Source: Chromera velia | Lineage: Eukaryota > Sar > Chromeraceae | Direction: 5' to 3' | Assembly: GCA_018398765.1 (NCBI GenBank) | Contig: JAHBMJ010001751.1 | Location: 1 to 26,590, forward strand | DNA: 26,590 bases | Shown: positions 1 to 10,130 of the stretch, one piece after another | Position numbering within the stretch: position 1 is the stretch's first letter | How the letters are laid out: every line of letters begins with the position of its first letter | The notes under the pieces: generated by a model | What the model was told of the DNA's origin: nothing | Seen by the model: the letters and a program-made list of their open reading frames with translations, nothing else | The model's database searches: none | Made by a program: the position numbers and the translations under genes

Positions 1-18
1 CACACACATGCACACACA

Positions 19-67
<49 letters not shown>
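1..67. repeat. CA/GA compound microsatellite
   Basis: The first ~36 bases are almost pure CA dinucleotides and then switch to GA up to about position 67. This is a simple-sequence repeat cut by the window edge, with no coding value. Confidence 0.95.
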
Positions 68-70
<3 letters not shown>

Positions 71-1022
71 CGAAATGTGTGTGGGTACATCGATGACTCG
101 TTTCATTCTTTCGATTCCCTTTCCTCGTCTGTTTACTTTTCTTTTTAATCGCTTTCTTCTTTTATTCCACTCGGAGGTGCACTCTTTTTGTTTTTCAGAA
201 AGGGACTGGTTTAAGTGATCGATTCGCAGGTGGGACGAACCAAAGGCAAGCCACGTGCACACCGTGCAAACAGTCTGGGCTCTGTGTGAGACTGAAGACG
301 TGAGCATAGATGCAAATCACACGCAGCACCGCTTCTGCGCTCTGAGTGGGAAAGAAAAAAACATCCTTAACAGAAAGCACCCGTGCTCATTTATTTTCCT
401 TCCCCTGCCTTTCCCTGCCTTTCTGCTTCTTTAATTCCGTTGAGTCCCTCTTTCCTTTCCTTTTGTTTGGCACCCGACTGGAGGGATGGATCTTTGATGA
501 AGCTGCCCCCTGAAACGACCAGCAGGCAGCCAGTGAGGCTCCAGTCTTGGGATGCACTGTGTGCCGTCGCTTGTTTGCATACGCGGGCCGCTCTTGAGGC
601 TACGTGAGGCATCGGTCTGTGTGTGCTTGCGTGGCTGCGTGCGCGCGCGCGCGTGTGTGTGGTCCTGTGTATGTGTGACGGAGGAAGAGAACGCAGCAAG
701 AGACTAAAAGAAAAAAGCAGAAAGAAAAAATCAAATAACCTCCATTTCTATTTTTCTTTTCGGTTCTGCCAAGTCTCTTCTCCTTCAATTACTTGCCCTA
801 TGTTCCTTTCCCTGAGTTTTTGTCCCCGTCTTGAAAGTCTCCTTCGAACTGTCCTCTTTTGTACTCTTGTCGTACTACTTCGAGGTCTGCTGTACTCATC
901 CCTTTCCCTCCTACTCTACCTCTTGGCACTTCCCCTGTTCTCCTTTTTCCCGATCACGTCCCTGCTCGTGTTTCCTTTGCCGTTCGATACGATTTCCATG
1001 CATCGTTCTTTCTCCAACGCCG
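68..1022. other. gene-free region downstream of the membrane-protein gene
   Basis: I see no supportable gene here. The plus strand is T/C-rich with short open frames that are biased toward Ser, Leu and Phe, as expected from pyrimidine-rich DNA. A short CG/TG dinucleotide run lies at about 641-660. The part nearest 1022 must include the 3' untranslated region of the minus-strand gene that stops at 1023. A minus-strand AATAAA (plus-strand TTTATT) near 390 is a possible but distant polyadenylation signal. Confidence 0.5.
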
Positions 1023-2784
1023 TCACCAAAAATACCCAGTCCAGGTCTGAATGTCGCCATACTGAAGGAACGACCAGTAGATGTCTGAGGGAAAACCAAT
1101 GCACATCAACCCAAGCACGAGCATCAGCAGTCGGTCCCCAAGCACATTAGTGCCGGTCTGCAAAAATGCCGTTTTCCAGGAGAAAACGCCACTGTATCGG
1201 CAGACCATTGTCCACATCGACACGCTCACCGTCAGACGACGGAGGACCCACTCAACGGCTACGAACTGGACCACGCGCGCGTAGTCGTCCAGCAATATTT
1301 GGGTGAACGAGTAAAATTTCGCCAGATTGGGGACACCCAGTACGAACCCCAGGAAGACGAGGTAGGACAAGATCGCGATATTGTCCACGCATTCATACAA
1401 AAACACGTGCGTGCATCTGCAGCAGACCAAGCACACACGCGCACCTCTCTCAATTTCAACAGTGTGCGACACCGAAAAGGAACAAGTTTGCGATACAGAA
1501 ATTGAGACAAATCCGTGCCGCGTGCTCAAGGCAGCAATTGCATGCATGATACAGACGACGTGGGTTTCCTGATCGGTGGGCACACGTCTGCACACTTTTA
1601 CTCTGAATATTCGCATCCCCTGACTAAAGGGACCATTGAATGCACTAGCTGCAGTACTCACCTCGACCTCATATAGTTATAGTCGTCGGGGATGAAAGTG
1701 ATCGTTCTGAAGAAGCCTCGAGTGCCCGGAGAGAGCCAAAGGAAAAAACGAAAAATGTCTGCAGGAAGGGAGGAGAGAGAAAGAAGATTAGGATTGTATT
1801 TCAGAGGAGGAGACATTTAAGGAAAGTCAAATAAAGCAAAACGATAACTACACACGCTCCACAGGCTGCTCCGCAAACGCAAGCGATCCATCTGCTTGAT
1901 GTGTCCAGAAACGTCTGAGGGCCTGTGCTGAATCGCGCACTTCTCCCCCGTGAGCATCGTACAGTTTTTTTTTTTCTGATCCCCAGTGAGCATCGTACAG
2001 CTTTTGACACATAAGGAAACCATCTGAATTAAGTGCTGACCTGTGAATATTCGTATGAAGGCTGTGTACAAGAGCACGGGCCAGGTCTTGGCTCTGACAT
2101 AGAGGATTTTCTGATAGAGTACGAAGATGTACACGTTGGCGAGTTTGGCCGTCAGCTCCACCCGTCTCCTCAGATTGGACTCGAATTGAATTCCCCGACA
2201 CACACCCCAAACAACAACGATCTGCACGCACAGTTCCTTGCAACAAGCGATATGCATGGAAGCCTATCTGGGTCTTCCCGGCTGGATGTGCATAGGCAAT
2301 CGAAAAGAGGTATGATGACAGCAGTAGAATTTGCTGAAACACGTCTAGCGACGGAGTCCAGATGTCTTGAAACGACCTGAGAGAGCTACAACAAATGTCA
2401 TTTGTATCATGCACTTTCAAGGCCGAGGCATGACACCAGACAATCCTCCCACATGGTGTCATCGCTTTTGCTTGCCTCCCAAAGCCGAGTTTGGCCTCAC
2501 GTCGGTAAGCATGAAGGCAAGGAACACAAAACACACAAAACCACAACCAACCTGAAAGACGTAGTCAACGAGAACGTTGGATAAAACGAAACCGACGAAG
2601 ACGAGAGGTTTCATGTCCTCGCTCGACTGCACAGAAGTCAAAAAAGAAGTGCACGGAAAAACAGACAAAGGAAGGAAGGAGAGAGATACGCTTTTCAGGC
2701 GGACACTTCAAAATTCGAGAGGTTTGTGCAGAAACAAAATCCACGAGAAGGAAATGAATGAATGAATGAATGAATGAATGAATG

Positions 2785-2822
<38 letters not shown>

Positions 2823-5800
2823 CGAAGCGAAGAGGCGGGACGGTTTGGTTGTTCATTCATTTGTTCTCTCAAGCGTTCGTTCCTTCATTCACTCATTCAT
2901 TCATTCGTCTGATTCATTCATTCGTTTATGGACTGATTTGTGTGTTTGCATGGTATCCGCGTAGGAGGACAATTAATTGACGGACCCTCTCAAACAGAAC
3001 GGAACAGAAATTGGCGTAGGTCCACCAGAGGAAAATGAGGGTCGCCATGATGATCGAGAAGGTCAAGCGAATGACGTCAGGGAGATAGTGAGGGTCCGTC
3101 GACAGTCTCATCACCTGCATTCATTCATTTGTTTTCTTGCTCATTCATTCATTATCTCCCTCTGTGTGCTTGCGTGCTCATTCGACCCGAGGGACAGAGA
3201 GCGTGTGTGGGGGAGAGAGAGAGAGGGCGTCTTGCAAAGACAGCACAGGAACAGACACACCGAGGTTGGAGGCAGAGGGAAAGGATCAGTTCCGCAGTGA
3301 AGCGAAGGAAGAGACGGAGAGACGAAGAGAGGGGGCTAATGAAGGCGGGTGTGTTTGCGTGCGGAAACAGCACGTGAGGCAGCATCTTCCGTCTCCTAGG
3401 TTGAAGCGCTCTGTGGCAGACAAAGAAGAGAAGACCACTCTCACTCAACTCAGGTTCTTCTTTCCAAGCTGACTGCAAAGGCACCACTCTACTGGTCACT
3501 CTTCCGTGCACTCACTCACTCACTCACTCACTCACTGAGTAACTAACTGCATGACAGACTGACTTGATGATCCAGAATGTGGGGGCACGTCCCCTTGATG
3601 AGCCCTTTGACTCGTTCTTTCATCCACTTTCTGATTGTTTGGGCCCTTTTGCTCAGTTTAGTCTCCCTCTGCTGCGTTCCCCCCCCTGCCGGTTTCTTCT
3701 GCTCATAGTCAGAATCTTCCACTGCAGACACAAGCTCGGGACTCAAGGTCCCGATAATGGACAGGCGCACTGACTGGGATCTTGCCCCAATTGACCGTCT
3801 GTGGGATGGTGTGGCACCTCGGATACTGCTTCTTTTCCCCTGTGTTTCTGTCGGGCTTTCCCCTTCCTCGTCTTCGTCCGTTCTGAATTCTAAACGTGGA
3901 CGATCGACTGGAAGGACCTGCTGCTGCTCATCTTCGTCGTCGTCTCCGACTTGGGGCGCAAAGGATGGGGCTTCTATCAAGGACAGAGCCCTTGAGACTT
4001 GCCCAGAGAAATCCCTGTAACTAGATTTTTTCGACCCTCGAGACACTCGAGAGTCTAATCGACGAATATGCGAAACCACCTCTCGGAGTTGGCGAATGCC
4101 TTCATGTGAGGAGTCAGAATCATTACCGTCATCTGACTGTTCTCCCCCCCCCTCACCCCTTTCAAGGTCACTCTTGTCTTCTGCAACAAATCCATCATGA
4201 ATACCCCCCTCTGCATCTCCATGCCTTTTTCGTCCCTCTTCCAAGCCTGCTGCTGCTGCTGCATTTCTTTCTCCCGAATGGCCTGTCTCCCCCTCTTCCT
4301 CTGTCACCTCTGCCACAGCCTCTTTAAGAAAATCAACCAGCTGAGCTTTGTCGAACGAAAAGGTCAAGCCTTCAGGCGCAGGACTTGTGGTTGGGTCCCC
4401 CCCCTTCTCCACTAGGGAAAAAAGGCCAGCAGGGGGACGGCAGGGGGAGGAGGGAGCAGATGAGGCACCAGGGCGGGCCGCGAGGTCAGAGAACAGATAA
4501 CTTCTCTGTCTTGCGCTCATCGGGCCTGGAGCTGCATTCGGCTGACTTTCTTCGTTCTTCTCCGCTTCTTCTGCTTCTTCTTCTTCGTCTTCATTGTCTT
4601 TTTGTTCAACTTCGCCTCTTTCAAACAAACCTTCTCCCTCCTCACCGTTTTCAACTTCTCTTTCCTGTCCCATCTCTCCCCCCTCTTCTTCCCCCCCTTC
4701 CTCTAAATCTCGATACTCCTGCCGCAGTTTCTCCAAGCCACCCACCGTCTGTCCATCAACGACAAAAGATGCCTTCCTGGGCGGATCGAAAGTCGACGCT
4801 CTCTGCAAGACCCCCTCTCTTCCAGAATCGCCCCCCCCTTCTCCGTCTGTCCCCCCCCGGATGCTTGCTACGAGAGCCGGTGCCGAGCTTTGTGATCTGT
4901 ATTGGAATTCGTTGGGGACACTCCCCCCACCGGTGAAGATGACGGAGCTCTGCCGACCCCCCATCGAACTCTGCCGACCGGAACCACGAGAGATGAGAGA
5001 GAGACGCCTAGACAGAGAACGTACGACCGAAGCAGCCCCCCGAAGTTTCTCAAACAAAGTTGATGCTCTTCGCCGATTCCTCATGGAGTTGGCCATTTCT
5101 TTCAACTCGACTTCTGCGATACGGGCCTCCATTGCTGCTTGGGGTGTCAGGTCTTTCATCATCGAATTCCCGTAGTGCTTCATGAATCGTTCAACTCTTG
5201 TATTCCGCTCTCTTGATGTGTAGATGGAGAGGTAAGTGAATGTGGGGGTAGCAGCCAAAAGGCTAAAGGCTAAATGCATCAGCTTGGTGTTGCCGTCACT
5301 CAACTCAATCTGCACTGCAGTGTATTGAGAGACCCCCAGCCCAATCAAAATCGACACCTGCAAACACTCACTCACACATTTACAGAGACAGAAATGTGTA
5401 TCTATCTTCCGACGATCCCTCATCGCATTAATTGAATAGAAAGGACCCGCCCGCATCACGACATTCTGGATCCTCAGACAAAAGAAAAAAATCATACAGA
5501 AGGGAAGATGCAAAGTTTGAGTGTCTGCACAGCCTGGCGAAACCCAATATGCTGTTTACATCTGGAACTGCTGATGCTCAAGTCAAAACACCTCTAGCTG
5601 GAGAGCGGCAAGCGCAAATCCAGTTGACTAAGCACTCAAATTTTTCATCCGGCCATGTATACATATCTACGCTTCCCGGCAACCGAACGGCCCAGACAAC
5701 AGACTGGCATCGGCATTCTAAATTGATGGACTACGTTTGGTTATGCATGTGTGAGCAGCCAAACTGAAGGACTGACTGACGTTGAAGATGGCCCAGGTGA

Positions 5801-6179
5801 TGAAGATATGAAGCCGAGAAATGTCGAAGAAGACGAACACACTGATGGCGGTGAAGGTCTGAAAACCGAAAAAAACTGTATTAAAGACCAAAAAATGCGA
5901 AAAATCTATTGTTGCATCCTCGGGCCCGGCTGAATTCAAAGGAATTCCCAAAACGGCCGGCACGAAAATCAGCGGAAGACAGAAACAAAGCGCGGTGTTG
6001 GCTGCGAGTTGACCGGGATTGAGACACCGAATCACATTGGGCGCCCAGCACAGGTGCGGATACTCCCCAGATGTGCCTAGAACCCGATCCACACAGCTTT
6101 TCTTTTTCTGTGCCCCTGTTCTCACGCTTTCAAGAACGTTCTGGTACTGGTCGACGGCCTGTGGGGGTTCTTCGTGCAT
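1023..6179 (-). CDS. large multi-pass membrane protein, seven exons, family not recognised
   Basis: My model joins seven exons on the minus strand: 6179-5781, 5357-3564, 3114-2986, 2626-2552, 2221-2041, 1758-1662 and 1416-1023. Every junction keeps frame (phases 0,0,0,0,1,2), with donors GTCAGT, GTCAGT, GTCCGT, GTTGGT, GTCAGC and GTGAGT and CAG acceptors, giving 1,022 residues and a TGA stop. Hydrophobic helices lie at about residues 58-82, 93-116, 119-147 and 159-179. A very long polar loop (about 180-743) follows, with basic Ser/Arg-rich segments (about 225-265) and a Glu-rich stretch (about 352-404). More helices lie at about 744-766, 779-798, 800-812, 827-870, 905-922, 941-965 and 987-1003. 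The layout suggests a channel, transporter or scaffold with a cytosolic regulatory loop, but no family motif is recognised. The start is the first ATG after an in-frame TAA near 6216; an upstream exon is possible. The loop's Ser/Arg clusters look like phosphorylation substrates, which is inference only. Confidence 0.72.
2753..2822. repeat. AATG then AATC tetranucleotide microsatellite in intron 3
   Basis: About eight AATG units run directly into about ten AATC units inside the intron between the third and fourth exons of the membrane-protein gene. Complementary CATT-type units occur at about 2885-2925 in the same intron and at about 3117-3155 in the previous intron, so the transcript could pair with itself. 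Confidence 0.95.
3508..3538. repeat. ACTC tetranucleotide microsatellite in intron 2
   Basis: Seven or so consecutive CACT units sit a few dozen bases downstream (minus strand) of the predicted donor at 3563 that ends the long second exon of the membrane-protein gene. Confidence 0.9.
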
Positions 6180-7104
6180 ATTGCTTGCCGAAGTGTCTGA
6201 CCTTGTTACAGCTGCTTAGTTTTCATATAAGAAAGCCCGTCGTGTAGTCTGAACAAAAGGTGGAACGCATTGTATTCCTCCAAGCAGTCCTGTGCAAACA
6301 GTTTGGAAATCATTTGGGAGCTCAGTGAGCTTTGTGTATACGCTTAATTGCATACTGGAATGACAGCCCATTCTTCGATCGGTGGCATGAACCGATTCGC
6401 TGCATGACAGGTGGCCATGCAGACGTGGGAGTGAGGCCCTCAGAAACAGAAGAGTTGCATAACAACTGGCATACGTCTTGATGCCGGCCATCTATGTACG
6501 TATGCGTGTTTGAGGCACTCACCCCACATGCCGTTAAATATATATTCTCGAGGACACCTTAATTTTCGCTCTAAAATATTAGTATATATTATATATAATT
6601 TTCTTTTTTTTTTTAAATGTGTTTTTGGGTTCGATTTTTGTCGCCCCGGGCGATTATTTTCTGCGTTTTTCGTCTGGTCGGGTTTCAGCGACCAAACAAC
6701 CTGTCCTTAACGATTTACGCACGCAAGCGCCTGACCTTCGTAACGATTAAATTGATTGTCGCTTTTCCATGCACTTTGCAATGGATATCGCGATGTATCG
6801 CGATCACCAGGTCCGTATAGAGCCTTGTGTTGTCATTGAGCTCAATGAAACTGAAGAGAGCAGTCGATTTGAGTGCTAAGACGAATTTCGTCAGCAAAAG
6901 AGCCGTGAAGCGGCGAGCCCACCTCTGAGTGCTCCCATATGTACGTGCATGCGTGCACGAAGGCTTGATTGTGAAACAGACTCCCTCCCAGCTCTTTCAT
7001 TGAGGAACAAGGACCAACGCGTCGATCTCTTCTCAGACATGGGTAGCTGGTACTCGTCTACGTGTGTGTTGGTGGAGTGAAGCCCTGCTCCGGCCTCTTG
7101 AGAG
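6180..7104. other. intergenic region between divergent genes
   Basis: This stretch separates the minus-strand membrane-protein gene from the plus-strand 44-bp-repeat gene, so both promoters should lie here. I see no gene. Short open frames on both strands lack domain features. An AT-rich patch with TATATATT-like words and a T-run lies at about 6535-6620 and is the best candidate for core promoter or nucleosome-free DNA, but no start site can be fixed from sequence. Confidence 0.45.
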
Positions 7105-9427
7105 ATGAAATCCATCCATGCAAGGAGACGGCAACAGCAGCAGACCGACGAGGACGCCCTCAACGAACTGGAGGGGGCGTGGGGGGGATTCAAAAGACGC
7201 CCTCATACACGGTTGAACCGAAGTGCTTCAGATCTTGGGCTTAGCTCCCTGTCGCTTTCTTTCTCTTCGACTTCTTTTTGTCCATCCCCTCTAAACGGTC
7301 AAAGACCAAAAGGAGGACACCCTAACCCGTTTCTAAGCAGACCCTCCAGCGGTCTCAGAGCTTCTCTCCCCACCCCAGGCGTTTTCTATCCAGGACATAC
7401 GCAGAGACGCTCACAGACGATTCCATCTGTGTACCCGGGGAGAGAACCGTTGTATGATCCGGCCCCCTCTGTCCCAACTGCAGGTGGTGCTAGGGGGTCT
7501 GTGAGAGGCCGTCCGAACGTCCCCCCTCCTTCGGATGCTCCACCTTTCGAGGCCGTCCGAACGTCCCCCCTCCTTCGGATGCTCCACCTTTCGAGGCCGT
7601 CCGAACGTCCCCCCTCCTTCGGATGCTCCACCTTTCGAGGCCGTCCGAACGTCCCCCCTCCTTCGGATGCTCCACCTTTCGAGGCCGTCCGAACGTCCCC
7701 CCTCCTTCGGATGCTCCACCTTTCGAGGCCGTCCGAACGTCCCCCCTCCTTCGGATGCTCCACCTTTCGAGGCCGTCCGAACGTCCCCCCTCCTTCGGAT
7801 GCTCCACCTTTCGAGGCCGTCCGAACGTCCCCCCTCCTTCGGATGCTCCACCTTTCGAGGCCGTCCGAACGTCCCCCCTCCTTCGGATGCTCCACCTTTC
7901 GAGGCCGTCCGAACGTCCCCCCTCCTTCGGATGCTCCACCTTTCGAGGCCGTCCGAACGTCCCCCCTCCTTCGGATGCTCCACCTTTCGAGGCCGTCCGA
8001 ACGTCCCCCCTCCTTCGGATGCTCCACCTTTCGAGGCCGTCCGAACGTCCCCCCTCCTTCGGATGCTCCACCTTTCCACAGAGAGAGAGCGTGGAGCCTC
8101 TCGGACCCCTGCTACTGGGAGGGACGCAGGGAGATGCGTGGAGGTTGAGAAGGAAAAGGAATTGGCTGAGTGGTCTCCCTTTGTGCGTCGAAACGTCGTG
8201 AGCAGGTCCCGCGGGTTGGGGGGGCGAGGTAGCGGTCAGGTCGTGCGAGCGTTTCCCCTGCAGTCTTCCCTTGGCACCCGCGCGTGCCAGCCTGTTGAAG
8301 GTCCTGGTGAGGCCAAAAGTTGGGAGGAAAGATGGGACGAGATGCAGCGAAAAGAGGAATCGATTAAGAATGATGCAATTGCAAAAGCAAAGGCAAAGGT
8401 GGATAGAGAGAAAAGAGCGTTAACCGCTTTTGGATCGTCGCCTCCAATTGGTGGTCTAGGTCTTTTCCCTTTCCATCGTGGAACTGACTCGCGATCTACA
8501 CGACGAAATCCGATGGGGGGAATTTCGTCTCTTCTCAACCAACGCAGAGACCCCCTTTCTTTCTCTTTCGACTCAGATGACGATGAAGAACATTCTGTCT
8601 TTCCGGGGCCTGCCGGTCAATTTGACTCGGAGAGAAGAAATAGAGGTCTCTCTTCCGATTCCAAGCCAGACTGTGACAGAGACAAGGACGGCAATTTGGA
8701 GGACTTTCTCCGCAAATTCTGGAGGGAAAAAGCAGAGCAAGAGGCAAGGGAGGAAGAGCAAGAAGCAGACCGAAGGCAGAAAGAGAGAGAAAGAGCGACC
8801 ACACCTTCAGGTTTCTCTTGGAGACGATCCCAATACCACCATCAACAGGAAGAAGTGAAGCAGAATCAGCGGTCTCGAGATCCAGACAATGGAAACATTC
8901 CGCCTCGTCGCTCTTCCACACCATCCAGCAACTCCGCCCCTCATGCTCGCAGAAAGTCAACCGACTCGCAACAAGAATCGCGAAATGGTTCAGCATCAAG
9001 TGCGAACAAAAGGAAAGAGAGTCCAAATGAGTTTACAAACAAACCTGCAGGATCGTCAAAAGAAGAGTCAAAGACTCCACCCGCACCCCCCCCAGCTCCC
9101 TCTCCCCCTCCTCCGCCTATAGAGACTTTTGTAAGTGCAGAGGAATTGGACAAGAGATCGGAAAATTTTTGCGTGTCCCCGCAAATGGATGTAAACAAAA
9201 TTCCTTTTCCACCACTTTCAAATGTAATGGGTGTGATGAAAGAAGAAAGAGAAAAAGGAGGGGAGAGCTTTCGAAAAAAGTGTTTCCGAAAGTTTTGTCT
9301 TCGCTGGCATCCTGATAAATTCCAAGGAAAGTTCAACGACCTGCTGACGCAAGTAGAGCAATCGAAAAGAAATATGGTCATGAAACGTGTCAATGAAACT
9401 TTTCAAAAAGGAATGCAGCAGGTTTGA
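7105..9427 (+). CDS. NFKBIL1-like protein with C-terminal HPD (J-like) module, frame broken at 44-bp repeat array
   Basis: The N-terminal half opens at ATG 7105, just after an in-frame TGA at 7099, and reads through polar, Gln-, Ser- and Pro-rich sequence into the repeat array. In that frame translation stops at 8148. The C-terminal half is a different frame, open from 7505 to the TGA at 9425-9427, with about 450 residues after the array. It holds a mixed-charge Glu/Arg/Lys region (about 8690-8800), a proline run (about 9078-9118) and a final module with RWHPDKF (HPD at 9308-9316) followed by a helical tail. WHPD(K/R)F with a short helical tail is typical of the C-terminus of NF-kappa-B inhibitor-like 1 proteins, which resembles a degenerate J domain; I see no ankyrin repeats here. 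Adding one 44-bp copy would make a single 788-residue ORF. Collapse of the array in the assembly, a real frameshift, or an intron inside the array could each explain the break. Role inferred as nuclear or RNA-linked, weakly. Confidence 0.75.
7505..8076 (+). repeat. 13 perfect tandem copies of a 44-bp coding minisatellite
   Basis: The unit begins GAGGCCGTCCGAACG and recurs every 44 bases from 7505 to 8076; I see no base differences among the 13 units. Because 44 is not a multiple of three, each unit is read in a new phase and the protein repeat is 44 residues (three DNA units), rich in Pro, Ser and Arg. The unit has no stop codon in any of the six frames. There are no spacers, so this is not a CRISPR array. 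Confidence 0.98.
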
Positions 9428-9461
9428 ATATTCACACACTTTGGAGAAGACTGAGTATGGC

Positions 9462-9467
9462 AATAAA
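9462..9467 (+). promoter_or_regulatory. AATAAA polyadenylation signal
   Basis: A canonical AATAAA lies 35 bases after the TGA of the HPD-module gene, a normal distance for a compact 3' untranslated region. Its position supports 9427 as the true end of that gene. Confidence 0.6.
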
Positions 9468-9541
9468 ATTCTTTACTCAATATTCATATGAGTTGTGAAA
9501 TCGTATCTTAAGAACCTTTCTGCAGTTTGTGCTGCACGTTT

Positions 9542-9544
<3 letters not shown>

Positions 9545-9586
<42 letters not shown>

Positions 9587-9830
9587 TCTCTCTCTCTCCC
9601 TCTCTCTCCCTCCCCCACTTTTAATTTTCTCTTTTCTCTACCCTCTTCTTTCTTTCTTTCTTAATTTTTCTTAAATCTTTTTCGTCGACTTTTTTTTTTT
9701 CTTTCTTTCTTTCTTTCTTCCTTTCTTGCTTCCTTCCTTCCTTCCTTCCTTCCTTCTTTCCTTCCTTCTTTCCTTCCTTCACTTTTTTTCCTTCCTTTTT
9801 GAATCCCTTCTTTTCTTTTCTCTTCCCTTA
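9545..9830 (+). repeat. long polypyrimidine tract (CT, CTTT and CTTC repeats)
   Basis: Nearly 290 bases are almost purely C and T on the plus strand: a TC dinucleotide run to about 9612, then TTTC and CCTT tetranucleotide runs at about 9650-9780. It begins about 80 bases after the AATAAA of the upstream gene. Confidence 0.93.
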
Positions 9831-10130
9831 ATACAAATAAAAATTTAACACAAGCACGTGCAATGTTATCTAGTTTAAGCTTCCAACTCTTTTTGCATCA
9901 ATATGAAAAACAAACAAGTCTCTAAAGGTGAATCTTGGATGCTAGCTTCAAAGTTGGATGCCAGTGATTCCAAATACTATAGAATTAACTTAAAGTGGAA
10001 TTTTGATGATCGATGGGGCTTCCCACTTGCAAAGCCTAAGTCGTGGCTCACCGGCTTTAACCATCTTAATTCAATTCAATAGTATACTGAAATATTTTGC
10101 TAAATACTTTGAAGTTTGAACTTCATTCTA
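9831..10130. other. AT-rich gene-free DNA left of the inverted-repeat element
   Basis: AT-rich sequence with no open frame of note and no recognised element. It separates the polypyrimidine tract from the left end of the long inverted-repeat element. Confidence 0.5.

Noticed and set aside
1848-2546. 232-codon minus-strand ORF with a hydrophobic stretch near 2300
   Set aside because: The stretch is pyrimidine-rich intron sequence; the adjoining exon at 2221-2041 uses another frame with matching splice phase.
4385-5175. Plus-strand ORFs of 183 and 193 codons opposite the long exon
   Set aside because: Antisense shadows; their Ser/Pro/Leu bias mirrors the Glu-, Arg- and Ser-rich minus-strand codons.
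6891-7193. 100-codon minus-strand ORF at the 5' side of the repeat gene
   Set aside because: Overlaps the start of the better supported plus-strand gene and has no domain character.
7505-8076. CRISPR-like direct repeats
   Set aside because: Units are contiguous with no spacers, and they lie inside a eukaryotic coding region.
7386-8079. Three long minus-strand ORFs across the 44-bp array
   Set aside because: They exist only because the repeat has no stops in any frame; flanking sequence in those frames closes quickly.
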